Assembly: GCA_038025085.1 (NCBI GenBank)
Contig: CM076139.1
Location: 49,580,807 to 49,644,806, forward strand
DNA from: Tetragonia tetragonoides
Taxonomy: Eukaryota > Streptophyta > Magnoliopsida > Caryophyllales > Aizoaceae
Length of the DNA stretch: 64,000 nucleotides
Reading direction: 5' to 3'
Shown here: piece after piece, positions 47,486-59,175 of the stretch
How the letters are laid out: the number at the start of each line of letters is the position of its first letter
How positions within the stretch are numbered: the stretch's first letter is position 1
Program-made: the position numbers and the translations under genes
The notes under the pieces: generated by a model
What the model saw: only the letters and a program-made list of their open reading frames with translations
What the model was told of the DNA's origin: nothing
Databases searched by the model: none

Positions 47486-50400
47486 TCAACTAACATCCTT
47501 TGCATAGCCACTACTTTCCTCTGCAACCTTTTGCCATACATCTGCCATCTTCTCCGCATATCCAGCCTGCAAAGCAACCATGATTTAATCATTCTATGAC
47601 TCCACTGTATTTCAATAGCAAAGTAGCGCGCATGCATTGCACAATAACCGCACCCAAAATTGCAAAGTAACTCAGAATAATATTTTTCTTTTCAGGGCAG
47701 CATCACGTATAATGTAACCGAAGAAACCATGCATTGCACAATAATCGCAACCAAAATTGCAAAATAACTCAGAATGCAGCAAGAAGTCAAAAGGCATCTG
47801 GTTCATTCAATGTACGCTATTTTCCTTCCCAGGGAAGCAGGTCAAATTTCCTTGTAACATTACGTATAGTATAACCAAAGAAACAATTCAGGATTAATAA
47901 TGTATCATATAATGAAGGAATCACCCATTATATCGAGGGAAAAATATGCAGTGTAATGATGAGTTCCTTCCAAAAAGGGTGTGACCATAACCATAAAAGA
48001 AAAGATATTCATCCTTTCAAGGTTATTACAACATTTGCCTCAATAGTTCATGAAGTTGTAACTCAGAACATGGTTTTCCAAGTCCACCATATTAAAATTA
48101 ACATCCTAGTATGAACATCCCTGTCCAAATATTAACAATATCCCTGTACAAATATTAACAATAACATTAGGTTTCTAATACATATTTCAAGTGACAACAA
48201 ACTACAAAACCAGGAAACACCATAATTGCATACACTAGTAATAAACCACCATGCTTAAAAACAAGAGAACATTTTGCTGTACTACATTTGTCTTCTCAAA
48301 AGGATATCAGGCTGTAACGAAGCGAAATATTTAGTTCCACAGGGCTGGCTCTGGCTAAGGAAGCTAGAGGAGGATGGAAATCAGCTTGTTTTGGCAACCC
48401 CACCCCCTTGGCCATCAAACTTTTCAATTACTGATCTTTCGGATTGTAATGTAACTAATTAAGGTCAACAGCCCATTTACAACATAATGAAGGACTGTTT
48501 TGACAACGTTAACTTTATTCATTTATTTAATGTTCACATCCTTCCAAAACGAAAAGGGCATCACTCCTTAATCATACAGAACAAGTGACAAAAAACATCC
48601 AGATGCATTGGTGATAAAAAAGAATTTCTAAGATGGATCAAAAGTATTGATTGTATATCTACAATTTAGCAATAATTAAAGTGATCTTGTCTCAGCCACG
48701 AGTATGTCTTTCACTCTCTATCTGCACACTAGACTAGAAAGAGAGATAAAGTCCTAATCCTGTCAAGCCAAGTCTTCAAAACTGTTATTCATAGTAACAG
48801 CTTAGGAATAAGATGTCACATTAATGCAAAAGTAAGATTTCTGTTTCTGAGTACTCCTTTTCTACTAAGACAATTTCAATAATAATGCACACACACAAAT
48901 GCAACTGTTTATCTATTGGTAATGAGGTTGAGAACCCTTCTATAGAACATAAGAGGTCTGAAGAATGTACCTGATTTACCACAAAGCCCTTTAGCATACT
49001 TAAAAAGTCTGCCTGTCTTTCCTTATCTAGCCTTGCAAGCTCGCTCCTGTTATTTTCCTGTATGAATTTCAAGATTGAATCCCACAAATTAATCAAAGAT
49101 TACATGAAAGCTGGTGCCCATTTGTATCAAATGATGGCATGCCGAAGAACTAAAAACACTTCATTTCCTGACAGATCAAAGAGATGCAGAAAACAGAGGA
49201 AGAACAAGAAAGATAGCACCGAAATAGAATCTGCCAATTATCAGATCCTATACACCTACTAAGCGACAGCCTCACACATTTCCTTTTTGTATTACACCCA
49301 ATAACTACCATACAATGAGGTGCACCAATAAATAGGATTACAGTTCAAGACCAATAAATACTGCACTAAATTTCAACTCATAGCAATCCAGTTTTTTAAC
49401 GTGGTAAAACCAAAGAAAGAAACAGGATCAGGAAGACAACTTGCACTCCTAGAAGACGTTTTATGTGCTGTAGGTGTTAAAGACGTTTTATGTGGTGTAG
49501 GTAGTAAAATACGTTTTATGTGGTGTACGTGTTGAAAGACGTTTTATGTGGTGTAGGTGTGTGTTAAAAGACGATTTATGTAGTGTAGGTGTTCACCTCA
49601 CTGTAACTTGAGAACTGAAGAATTCAGTATCATGAACATACCTTAATTCTTTCATATTCTCTAACTGCACAAGATTTTGCATCCTCAGTCACTTTCATCG
49701 TTTCCTTCAATTCTTCAATTTTGCGCATCCTGGTCCTGTCTCCACCAAATATCTTGGAGGAAGCAACTTCCAATTTTTCAATTCTTGACTGCAAGTCAGA
49801 CACTTCGGATGCAAGAGTTTGGACAGTTAACAAAGCGTTTGAGCGATCAGTAAAGGCATTATCAACAGCCAACATCACCCCAAGATAGTCATGGAGCTTA
49901 TCCTGAAATAAATATAAAGGCAAAAAAAAAGAGTTGAGATAAGTACAATGTCACATCAAAGCATCCATTATTCCACTTCACAATAAAAAGCATAGTTGCA
50001 GGTGATGGCTCAGTGCATCATTCGCAACCCAGCTCAACTGTCCAGGAACGTCGGTCAGCAGCAACTGGATCACTCTTCGCAACCTGATTTCTATATGTGC
50101 AAATCAAATCTCTGGGAGATCTGTGGCAGTTTTATTTATTTTAGCTAGAAAATATCCAACTCCGTTGTTCACATGGAAGAAAAAATCAGCACAAAGGAAG
50201 ACTCCGATAACTTAGGGGAAGTAAAACGAACAAAAATTACTTCCCTAGTGTACCATGTTCCTTAGTCCGTTGTCGCCCGGCCTAAGCCTACCCTCATCGT
50301 TCCGATTCTTAAAATAGCAAAATTTGATCCCGTCCCCATTCATGTCTCATGACCTGGAAGTGGTTGGAACAAACCACATCCCATGCATCTATGACTAGGA

Positions 50401-50951
50401 TCATCAAAATGACCATAAAAAGGCTTCAACATGAGCACCGACATAAGCACTAATTATACAATTTTTCTGGTGATGAACCAGGGAACTGATTTCTCATGGT
50501 TCTATTTGGCTTCCTTCAATGTGATTAATACTTGGAACTGGACAGGGGGACCTCCAGACACTGCATATGACACCCGTCACAACAGGAACAATGACTATAA
50601 AGTAGGAAAATTTGCTGGAATACACCTAATAAGTTTGACAGTTTGTGGTGATACACCTATTAAAATTTGTTGTCTTGTTACACCTAATAAAAGAAATCAC
50701 TAATGGGGGACACACCAAAATCACTATTTCGACCAAAAAATGTGTTGTGGACTGATATGCCCCTGAATTAACAAACCCATGATTAAAACAATGAGAGAGA
50801 GGGTTTATTGAGGGTTTCAGAGAAGAGAGGGTGAGACGTACTAGGAAAATGAAGTAATGTTCCCATGAGAGAGAACAATTTAATTTGGGAGGGTTGGTTC
50901 TTTTTTGAAGCTAATTGACAGGGAAAACAAGAGAGAGAAAACAAGAGAATC

Positions 50952-51005
<54 letters not shown>

Positions 51006-54000
51006 CATTTAATTTGGGATGGTTTATTAGATGTGAGTAATTGGTTTTAGGAGATAAAAAAAAAATGAAAAATAGAGGGGTAATTAATAAAAAATGATAC
51101 TGGAGGGCAAATCGGACCCTTTAACTCAAAAATTTGCCGAAATAGTGATTTTGGTGTGTCCTCCATTAGTGATTTCTTTTATTAGGTGTATCACTACAAA
51201 TTTACTTTTATTAGGTATATCACCCCAAGTTGCTAAACTTATTAGGTATATTGAAGCCAAATTTCCTAAGCAAAATTTCCTATAAAGTATAATAAGTCTA
51301 TGAACACAAGCGATCTGCTAGAATGCATAATTTGCGGATCCACTGCATGTAAGTGCACAGTTGAAATAGTAACAAAGATACAGTCAACCATTTTACAAGA
51401 GCCAAGTTATGAGGCTACAAGCAAAGCAAAACCCAGACATACAAAGCAAAAAAAGGAAACCATTCATACATAATAGCATTTGGCTTTAGCTCGCTCTTTG
51501 CTCCCAGTGTTTCCTCACCAGCCATTAGCAAAGTAGCCCTCAATCCACACCAGCCATTAGAAAAGTAGCCCTCAATCCTCATTCACTAAACTTCAAAAGC
51601 TTCCTTGCAATTTCCTTCTGCATTGTTCATTAGGAATACTTCCCTAGATTTTGTTTTTTTATGCTTAGAACATGCCTGTTCTAGATCGTTTTTATGCAAC
51701 GAGATATTCTTCTATAATTAAATGGAGTATCTTGTAATTTGGAAGATTTGGTTGACTGAATGATTAAGACTGGACGTTGCTCCCTTGATTGCATGTGCGC
51801 AAATACCCTCTCAAAATCCTTCCTTGTTCCTTCAACGTTTTTACAGATGGTAGATCCAAGTGGGGCTTTTATGATGGAACTTTATGGAATCTTCCTTAGA
51901 GTTATAACTTGTAAGCAGTGGCCTCTTTTGAATTTTTTATCCATTAACTTGATGGTGGTGGATTGTTATCTTATTTTTCCATCGCAAGTTTCATTACTAT
52001 TTTTTTGACGAAAATTGTATTCGTACTTGTTCTTCAATCCATTGTTTCTTCTGCTGTTCCATCTATCTTCAAACAAGCTAAGCCCTTGCCCCTTACACTA
52101 TATGCATTGCATTGGTATCGGAGCTTTGATTTGGGCTTAGCTCAAGTTCAATTATTTTGTTCCTTTCTATATCCTCTTTTATCATTTCAAGTTTCCTTTC
52201 AGATTTCAAACGTCTAGAACCTTGTTTTACGTCTTTGCAATACTTGTAAACACTGTCATAAGAGCTTATGCCACAACAAAAAATTTCTCTATTTACCTCC
52301 TAAAGCCCACCAAGTAAGTGTATTGACCAGAACAAGCCGATAGACATACCCATGACTCCCCAAGTACACCATACAACCTGCTATGTTGAGGTATCCTTGC
52401 TCAGCAAAGCAAGAAAATACTCATTGAAATCCGCCAGCCTCTTTGAAGGGCAATAAATCTCCTGATGTTATTCCCATTAAGAGTCCCTTTTTTTTATAAT
52501 TTGGGAAATTAGGAGCCTTGCAAGATAATACAAAAATACATGGACTCCTAGATGCGTCTTAAACTGCCAATTACTAGCCCACATATAGCATTATGATAGA
52601 CCTATCCCCCACGTTACAAAGGGTTGGGATAGGCTACATTATCATGTGCTTGAACTAGCATGCACATACCAAACAATATCAAACCCCTACATAATACACC
52701 TAGTGACACACATCCTTAAACATACACCTTTACCCCTAACTAAGGAATATTCTCTCCCTACTATTATACATGATTAAGCTCATTCTACGTAATATTGACA
52801 CATAATCACCAAAGTGGGATTAATAAGCACCCCCATACATGGCTATCTGTTTATACTCATTTCACACCAAACAATTTATGCCTCAAAATTCCTTTGAGCC
52901 ACTATGCCGCAAGCATCACGAATCCAATGCACACTAGACACTTTATGCATCAAAGCTCCTTTGAATTAATATCCTCCACAGGCAGCATTAACCCACCATT
53001 TACTGGATTTACGTAATGTTGACACATTATCACCAAAGTGGGATTACTAAGCATCCCCAATTCCCCATACATGGCTATCTGTTTATACTCACTTCACACT
53101 AAACAATTAATGCCTTGAACTCCTTTGAGTCACCATGCCGCAAGCATCACAAATCCAATGCACACTAGACACTTGATGCATCAAAACTCATTTGACTTAA
53201 TATTCCCCTCAGGCAGCATTAACCCACTAATTAATCGATTGACTCCTTCATCAAGACCCTGAATCATAATGTTGTTACTGTGGTAATTTTTCCTTTGTAA
53301 TAGAAATTACTAGACAGATTTCTTGGTGTTTAAGGCTGTTCCCAGCTTCCTAATTTCAGCTTTAATTCGCCTTGCACACTAACTGTACAAGGAAATGCCC
53401 CAAGACCACCTTTCACCCAGAAGTCAGTTGAACTCTTATTCTCAACCGGAAAGTACATCCTGATTCACGTTTTGCTTCATAACCCATATGGCAGCTCCGA
53501 GGGCTTTACAAGAGGCTGCATTTCAAACAAAAAAAAAAAAAAAAGCATGCTCGCGATCCCTCGCATCTATGCATTCCTTTTCTTTGCCAAACACTCAGCA
53601 ACCATGTTTGACACATTTAACTTGTGGAATATTTGTAGGTGATGCCATTGTCATTTTCCCCTTCATATGTGGTTCAGCACAAAATCCAGCTTCGAAGGAC
53701 CACCTCCCTCTAAGTTACACCATTCCACTGCAAATTTTGATTCAGATTCAGCACAAGTTCATTTCCGTCTTAATGGATTGCTAAAACCTCGGCTTCACTC
53801 CTCACTCTCTCCTACTGGCATGGAAAAGTTAACCTGAAAATTTCATTCCAAACTTGAAGAGCACCACAATAGCGGTCTTACCCAATTCGCTACTATTTGA
53901 ATCATCCATATTCAATTTAAGGCCCCCTTGATTAGGTGGTATCCATTCTTGACTCTCCACCTTGTTGCTCGTGGTTCTCAATCTAGATATCTCCCATCTA

Positions 54001-56800
54001 AGGCAAAGTGGGTGTTGGAGACTTTCTTTCAGCTTATATAAGAAGTTATTTACACCAACCCATCATGAATCGCACTAGGTGAAGCAGTATTAAATGCTGT
54101 ACTTCCCCGCAATAACAGGAAAAGAAAGAAAAAAGAAAGTTGATCCACAACTTCATGACAAATCATCCCAAAATCAAAAAACGCCACTGAGTGAAAAAAA
54201 CTTTATTTGAAAAAGGAAATGTCTTTTATGTTTACATTCCATATGTTATGCCACCAATCCCATATTTCCTTAATATGTGGCTTTCAGTATGTTCTTAATT
54301 TTGAATCCATTAGTTCCAGAAAAGAACTAGGTCATTCAAGTAATAAAGAACATCATAACACTGAATATAACTCTATATATCAAACATGAAATGAAGGCTT
54401 CCAAGTTTGATAGTCGGAAGGAATCGGATTACTATTCTCAATTTCTCATACCAAGGTTAACTTCTCTATAAAGTCTATCAATCCTTGATTAACTAAGAGT
54501 ATCTTCCTATACTCACACCATGAAAAGGGAATGCCTTTATTTCCATGTCGCTCATCACTTAATTACAGTGTGGGTGTAATAATCATGCAAAAAAGTGCCA
54601 TTTAGACAAGTAATAATCATGCCGGGTTATGTCCTGCTGTAGAGTGTACGCAACTCAAGCCCTGGAGCTATGTCACTCATGCAAGTATCCAATGGATAAA
54701 AGCATTTTAGGCACACAAATTTGGGTGGTGTTGTTGACCTCTCGAACACCCTAGACTCCGCCTGAGGTGGAATTACATTGGGTGCTGTTGCTGTTATGAA
54801 GTTGGCCCTCTTCACAAATTTCATTAATATTTTACCTTTTTTTTTTGAAGCAATTTCATTAATATTTTACCAAATTCTCCAGTTAAAGTGGTTTATCAAG
54901 TCCAAATATGGTCAGTGTAGACAGTAGACAGATAATCCAGAACAAAGCACAGCCAACCCTAATGCAGTGACCTTATTTGGTATTAACATACACTCAATGT
55001 GCATGTTTATAGTTAAAAGGAGATGTTGTTTGTATTACTAGCTCTGTTACTACAAGTTGACAAACATTCATTAACACTTTTAACTCCAATGGAATTAACC
55101 GCAGATTGCCCAAAATCTTTCTCCAATATACTAGATGCTTGTATGCACTGGATCCTTGCATAGAGGTCATTTTCCAGTCAGAGAAATCTATCAGCCAAGC
55201 TTCTAACTTATAGAAACTATTGGTGAATCCACACTAACAATACATATATTGGTATATAACTAACTAATCACACGTCAGTGCCATAGCTGTATGATACATA
55301 CAGCTTAAAGAAGTAACTTCTCCAATATCTAGTCTAAAATAAATCTGGCAACCATTTCATTCCTTAATGGCAGTCTATCAAAGATTATCCAAGTACATTC
55401 AACACTTACCAAATGCTTAACTGTCTGCGCATTCAATTCGCGGTACAGTCTACTCGCTTTAACTGCAGCTGTCGCCATGTTCTTCATGTCAGCCGCCCTT
55501 GCTCTTTGGCACTCATAAACAGCTTCCTCAATCTCAAACCTTGTCATCTTAACAAATGCCAGTCCTAGCTCCCCCATTGTCTCCCCAATATCTTGTTGTG
55601 CTTTCACTAATGTCTCCGCCTAACCAAACACCAAAACTACCAAACTTCAATCCCAATAAAACACAACTCAATAATAAACCTTATTGAACACATAAACACA
55701 GAAACAATGCACATAATATAATAACCACCCAAAAGCTAAAAACTATAGCAGTAGATAATCAATCAAGTTACCTGTTCAGACACATTGCTAAGTTGCAGTT
55801 CAAGATCATTCAACCTCTCCTTCTTCTCCAAAAACTCCTTATCCTCCTCAACAACAGGTGGCTTCGTCCCACCCCAGTCATTCGCCACCGCCTGTCTCAA
55901 CTCCCTAAACAACCTCAATAAATCCCGCCCCCCTTTAGCAGGTTGCACCACCTCCTTTGCCACCAAACCCGAATCCCCCATCAGCTGTCCAGGCAACTTA
56001 GCCACCCCATCAAGCATCCTCGATGCCACATCCGTCGTCCTCACCAATGGCAACCTCCCCTCAACCATCAAAAACACCCTCAACTCCTCACTCTTCCTTA
56101 AAACCGGGTGCGCCGCCAATTTCTTCAAATACTTCTCAATGGCAACCCTCCTTTGCTCCACAAAATCATTCGTTTGCATCATTTGGCTCTCCATCACACT
56201 CTTATCAGGCCTCAACGGAATAAAATAACCTCTATACGACTCCGATAACCGCTCCGAAAGCGTTACCACTTCCCTAAACCTCCTTCTGACGCTAAACTCC
56301 GTCGTTTCAAACTCCGGTAAGTTCGTCCTCGTTGTAATAACATACTTATAATAAGAACCACTACCAGGCACTAACGAATTCGAGGTTTCGAGAACTTTTT
56401 GTGGGTCCGAAACCGAAATGTGGAGATATTCTGATGAAGATGATGATGATGATGAATCAAGACGACGATCATGACCGTCGGTTTCGGTAAAGGTTGAATT
56501 TGAGTCGAAATCGAAGGATCGGAACATTGCATCAGCGTATGAAGGAGGATCGAGAAAGGAATTGAGAGAGGGGGAATTAGGGCTAGGGTTTTGGCGATGA
56601 GGAGAGAGAGTTAGGGGATTGGCGAGGCTTTCGTCAATGGTGGTGGTTGAGATCTCGGGGGGAGGAGAGAGAGTGGCGCCATTGGAGGTAGGGTTAGGGT
56701 TAGGGTTTTCGTTGTCGTCGAGGACTAAATTCTCCATTTCTTCTTTAGATGCGTAGAGATGTGATTCTTCTTCGGTTGATTCTTGTTCCTGGCCCATCAT
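47486..56800 (-). CDS. SNX2: Sorting nexin 2 (PX and BAR domain protein)
   Basis: Five minus-strand exons join in phase with no stops: 55772-56800, 55410-55619, 49642-49902, 48971-49057 and 47486-47566, giving 555 residues. The acidic, Ser/Pro-rich N-terminus (about residues 1-125) contains a poly-Ser run. The PX domain follows (about 126-247), with YYKYVITTRTNLPEF, RRRFREVV, RPDKS and EKYLKKLAAHPVL. The RRF and R-P-D-K positions are those that hold PI3P in the family. The rest is a BAR-type coiled coil (Vps5 class) running through AETLVKAQQDIGETMGELG, MTRFEIEEA, RELNAQTVKHL and KIEELKETM. Plant SNX2 dimerises with SNX1 on endosomes as the retromer-associated sorting nexin pair. Length is slightly under the Arabidopsis SNX2A/B proteins. 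Intron 2 (49903-55409) has swollen through repeat insertion. The A or B type is not decided. Confidence 0.93.
47630..47780. repeat. Imperfect ~97-bp duplication in SNX2 last intron
   Basis: CATGCATTGCACAATAA, followed by CCAAAATTGCAAA and AACTCAGAAT, occurs near 47632 and again near 47729. Confidence 0.65.
49454..49593. repeat. ~28-35 bp minisatellite in SNX2 intron 3
   Basis: Five imperfect copies of a unit like AGACGTTTTATGTGGTGTAG plus GTGTTAA lie about 50 bases from the exon 3 donor. Confidence 0.85.
50605..51280. mobile_element. Long-TIR Mutator-like MITE in SNX2 intron 2, 676 bp
   Basis: The two ends are inverted copies of each other for about 130 bases. They share ACACCTAATAA blocks, AAAGAAATCACTAATGG and GACACACCAAAATCACTATT, with a few gaps. 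The termini are GGAAAATTTGCT and, inverted, GGAAATTTTGCT. Flanking 9-bp direct repeats TATAAAGTA (50596-50604 and 51281-51289) match Mutator-like elements. The interior is GA-rich with an (AG)n tract (about 50957-51001). No transposase is encoded. Confidence 0.82.
50957..51001. repeat. (AG)n microsatellite
   Basis: About 45 bases of AG dinucleotide repeat inside the Mutator-like element. Confidence 0.9.
51300..52300. other. Possible degraded LTR-retrotransposon remnant in SNX2 intron 2
   Basis: TGGTATCGGAGC at 52113-52124 differs by one base from the tRNA-Met primer binding site TGGTATCAGAGC used by Copia-type elements, and T-rich LTR-like sequence precedes it. No matching second LTR or coding remnant was seen, so this is only suggestive. 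Confidence 0.25.
52786..53240. repeat. ~224-bp tandem duplication in SNX2 intron 2
   Basis: The segment starting TACGTAATATTGACACATAA at 52786 is repeated from 53010 with scattered changes. Shared landmarks include CCATACATGGCTATCTGTTT and GCCGCAAGCATCAC. The second copy ends near 53240. Confidence 0.85.
54818..54871. mobile_element. Micro-insertion: poly(T) plus GAAGCA between 19-bp repeats
   Basis: ATTTCATTAATATTTTACC occurs at 54818-54836 and 54853-54871. The 16 bases between are ten T and GAAGCA, i.e. a six-base tag followed by poly(A) on the minus strand. This matches a minimal retroposition event. Confidence 0.62.
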
Positions 56801-57092
56801 TTTGTGGTCTTTGAAATCAAAACCCTAATTTCTGTAACAATGGCGATCTTTTCAAGGTTGAAGATGAAGATGGTGACTTTGATGGAGAGAGAAAGAGTGG
56901 AGTGGTAAGAGTAGGAGAGAGAGAAATATGATGATAATCCGTAATGGTGATTAATCCGGAATTTCTACAGTGGTGAAAATAGTATAACACGACTCGTGTT
57001 ACACGAGAAACATAACATATGGTTTGACGTGGGACAAAATATTTCGTCGGCACATCTTTGCCAACTAGACATTGGGTGTGTTTTTTTTACTG
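56801..57092 (-). promoter_or_regulatory. SNX2 leader and proximal promoter
   Basis: Upstream of the SNX2 ATG. On the coding strand it is CT-rich between about 56884 and 56930, and an inverted AACACGA/TCGTGTT motif lies near 56986-57002. No TATA box was assigned. Confidence 0.35.
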
Positions 57093-57095
57093 TTA

Positions 57096-57367
57096 GGCTC
57101 GGTTTGATTTACCTTAATTTTACTTAAATTCAATTCAGTTCAGTTCAGTTTAATTTATGCGTAACTTTAGCACTCATATAACTTTTTATTCCAAAATAAT
57201 TTCATGATGATAATTATGTCATCGGAAAGATCTCAAAGTATACTTTCAAATGAGTCCAATATTGACTATGTTTGGACAAGTTTTAAATGGTTAACGGTCA
57301 AGTTTAAAAAATCAATTCAGTTCAGTTCAATTCAGATCAGTTTTATCCAGGTGAATCAAACGGAGCC
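57096..57367. mobile_element. PIF/Harbinger MITE upstream of SNX2, 272 bp
   Basis: It starts GGCTCGGTTTGATTTACC and its other end, inverted, is GGCTCCGTTTGATTCACC. It is flanked by TTA on both sides (57093-57095 and 57368-57370), the 3-bp target duplication of PIF/Harbinger elements. The interior contains repeated TTCAGTTCAG blocks. Confidence 0.8.
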
Positions 57368-57645
57368 TTATTCATAAACATACATTTTGTCTGGTGGGGT
57401 TCAATTTAGTTCAGTTATATTCATTTTAATTCAATCGTCAAATCCTAGACCATAGAGATTATTTCTCTGTGCTAATTTGTTGGCAACTAGACATTGCTCT
57501 GTTACTTAAATTTATTATTTTTTTAAAACTACAGCAAAACATGTTGGTGCCTTTTTTTTTTTGGCGCTTCGACTGAAAACATTAAAGGTTAAAAGATTAA
57601 GTTACAGAAGTGTATCTAGGGAGCATAACTCCCTGATCACATTGG

Positions 57646-57946
57646 AAGGTCGGGCAAACGGGTCGGGTCGGGTCGGGTTCGGGTCATTAGCAGGTCGGGT
57701 TATTATCGGATCGGATTAATATCAGGTCGGTCATATTGAGTCTTTAGCGGGTCGGGTTTGTGGGTCGAATAGCTATTGTCTCACAACTTCGGGTCTCGGG
57801 TCGGGTTCGGGTCGGGTTCAGGTCGGGTCATTTCGGGTTCGGGTCATTAGCAGGTCGGGTCAACAACAGATCGACCCTTTTCGGGTCGGGTCAAGCAAGT
57901 CGGGTTCGGGTCGGTGTTTTGGTCGGATCAGATTTTGCCAACTCTA
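57646..57946. mobile_element. GGGTCGGGTT-rich hAT-like insertion in the LINE tail
   Basis: This 301-bp stretch consists of GGGTCGGGTTCGGGTCA-type repeats. It starts AAGGTCGGGCAAAC and ends TTTTGCCAACTCTA, weakly inverted and similar to the ends of the element at 41806-42746. No target duplication was found, and it splits the LINE 3' region. Confidence 0.45.
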
Positions 57947-58394
57947 GAAGACCCTCATACAAGAGTTGTTAATCAAAGGAGAGGTACAAAGATGCTCAAA
58001 CTCCTCATTCCTCTCTGTCGCTTCCTTAGCCAAAATATCTGCCACTTGATTGGTTTCCCTAAACTGGTGGTGAATCTGACAAGCTTCGAGTTTCTTCATC
58101 AGTTCCCTGCATTGTTGCACAATGTTAGTGAGATGATTCCGCTTTTGATTGTTTTGGTCAATTAAGGTGACTGCTATGAGAGAATCCGAGCGAATGGACA
58201 CTTGATTCCAATTCTGTTGGACCGCAATTTCTAGGCTCTGCTTAATAGCCCAAATCTCCGTATACAAGATATCAGCTTTCCCCACATGTTTCTGGTAGCT
58301 GAGCAGTCATTGTCATGTATCATCCCTAAACACCCCTGCAAATCCTGATAAAAGATCACGTCCCAAAGTAGACTCATCCGTATCCCATCCAATT
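57947..58394 (-). pseudogene. LINE RNase H domain fragment
   Basis: The minus-strand frame contains TEIWAIKQSL (the conserved Glu), RSDSLIAVTLI (Asp) and NQVADILAKEA (Asp), the three acidic positions of plant LINE RNase H. A frame break occurs near 58285, just after ATRNMWGK. The upstream end was cut by the LTR insertion. Confidence 0.75.
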
Positions 58395-59091
58395 TGTTGT
58401 GGTAACGCCCCAAATACCAAATAATATTTAGTTGTGTTTTATTTTATTTAAGTTTGTAAAGAAATAAAATAAAACAAAAGAAAAAAAAAAAAGAAGTTAA
58501 AAGGTTGGGAAAACAAAAGGTCTTAGCCTTTTGGTTTTCTTTAGTATTGAAAGAAATAGTTGATGATTGGAAAGGCAAAAGCCTTTGATTGGCTATAAAA
58601 AGAAATGGCCAGTGAGTGAAAGCAGCAAGAGAAGGCCGAAACAAAAGAAAAGGAAGAGACCAAGTGAGTGAGAGACAAACAAAGAGTGAGAGAAATTGAG
58701 TATTTCTCCAAAGAGGTTTGTTTCAGTTCACGGTTGATTCGGCTTGTTCGGGTGAAGATAATCAGAGTATTCGGATCGGTCATCGACAGGTATTTGTGGG
58801 TGTATCTTTGGTTTTGTGGGAGTACCAAATTGAGTTAGAGTTTGTCAATTTGTACTAGTACCAAAGATAGATTGTCTACTTGTTGATTGATCTTGTGATT
58901 GTTGCCGATTGTACTCTTGATTATTATAGTGGATTATTGTTTAGTGCGTGGAGATCCGCACCGTGGTTTTTCCCCTAATTGAGAGGGGTTTTCCACGTAA
59001 AATTGTTTGTGTTGTTTTTGGGTTCTTGCACTTTATTTTTCCGATTATCTGTTGTTGTGATTGTGGGTAAATACCGTAGTTTTCCCCAACA
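58395..59091 (+). repeat. 5' LTR
   Basis: 697 bp, TGTTG...CAACA. A TATAAAAA box at 58594-58601 is the likely promoter, placing the transcription start shortly downstream. Confidence 0.92.
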
Positions 59092-59092
59092 G

Positions 59093-59104
59093 TGGTATCA
59101 GAGC
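59093..59104 (+). promoter_or_regulatory. Primer binding site
   Basis: TGGTATCAGAGC, complementary to the 3' end of initiator tRNA-Met, starts two bases after the 5' LTR. Confidence 0.9.
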
Positions 59105-59175
59105 TTTTGGTTGTAGGATCGGTGGTGGGAAAATTACTGTATTTGTTGAAGGAGGAATTATTTTGTGCAATTAAC

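Noticed and set aside
58541..58828. Minus-strand 95-codon frame, repeated at 60667-60954
   Set aside because: It lies in both LTRs, antisense to the element, and appears twice only because the LTRs are duplicates.
59092..59175. Upstream GTG start for the Gag frame
   Set aside because: It would begin inside the primer binding site; the ATG at 59176 gives the usual Copia Gag start.
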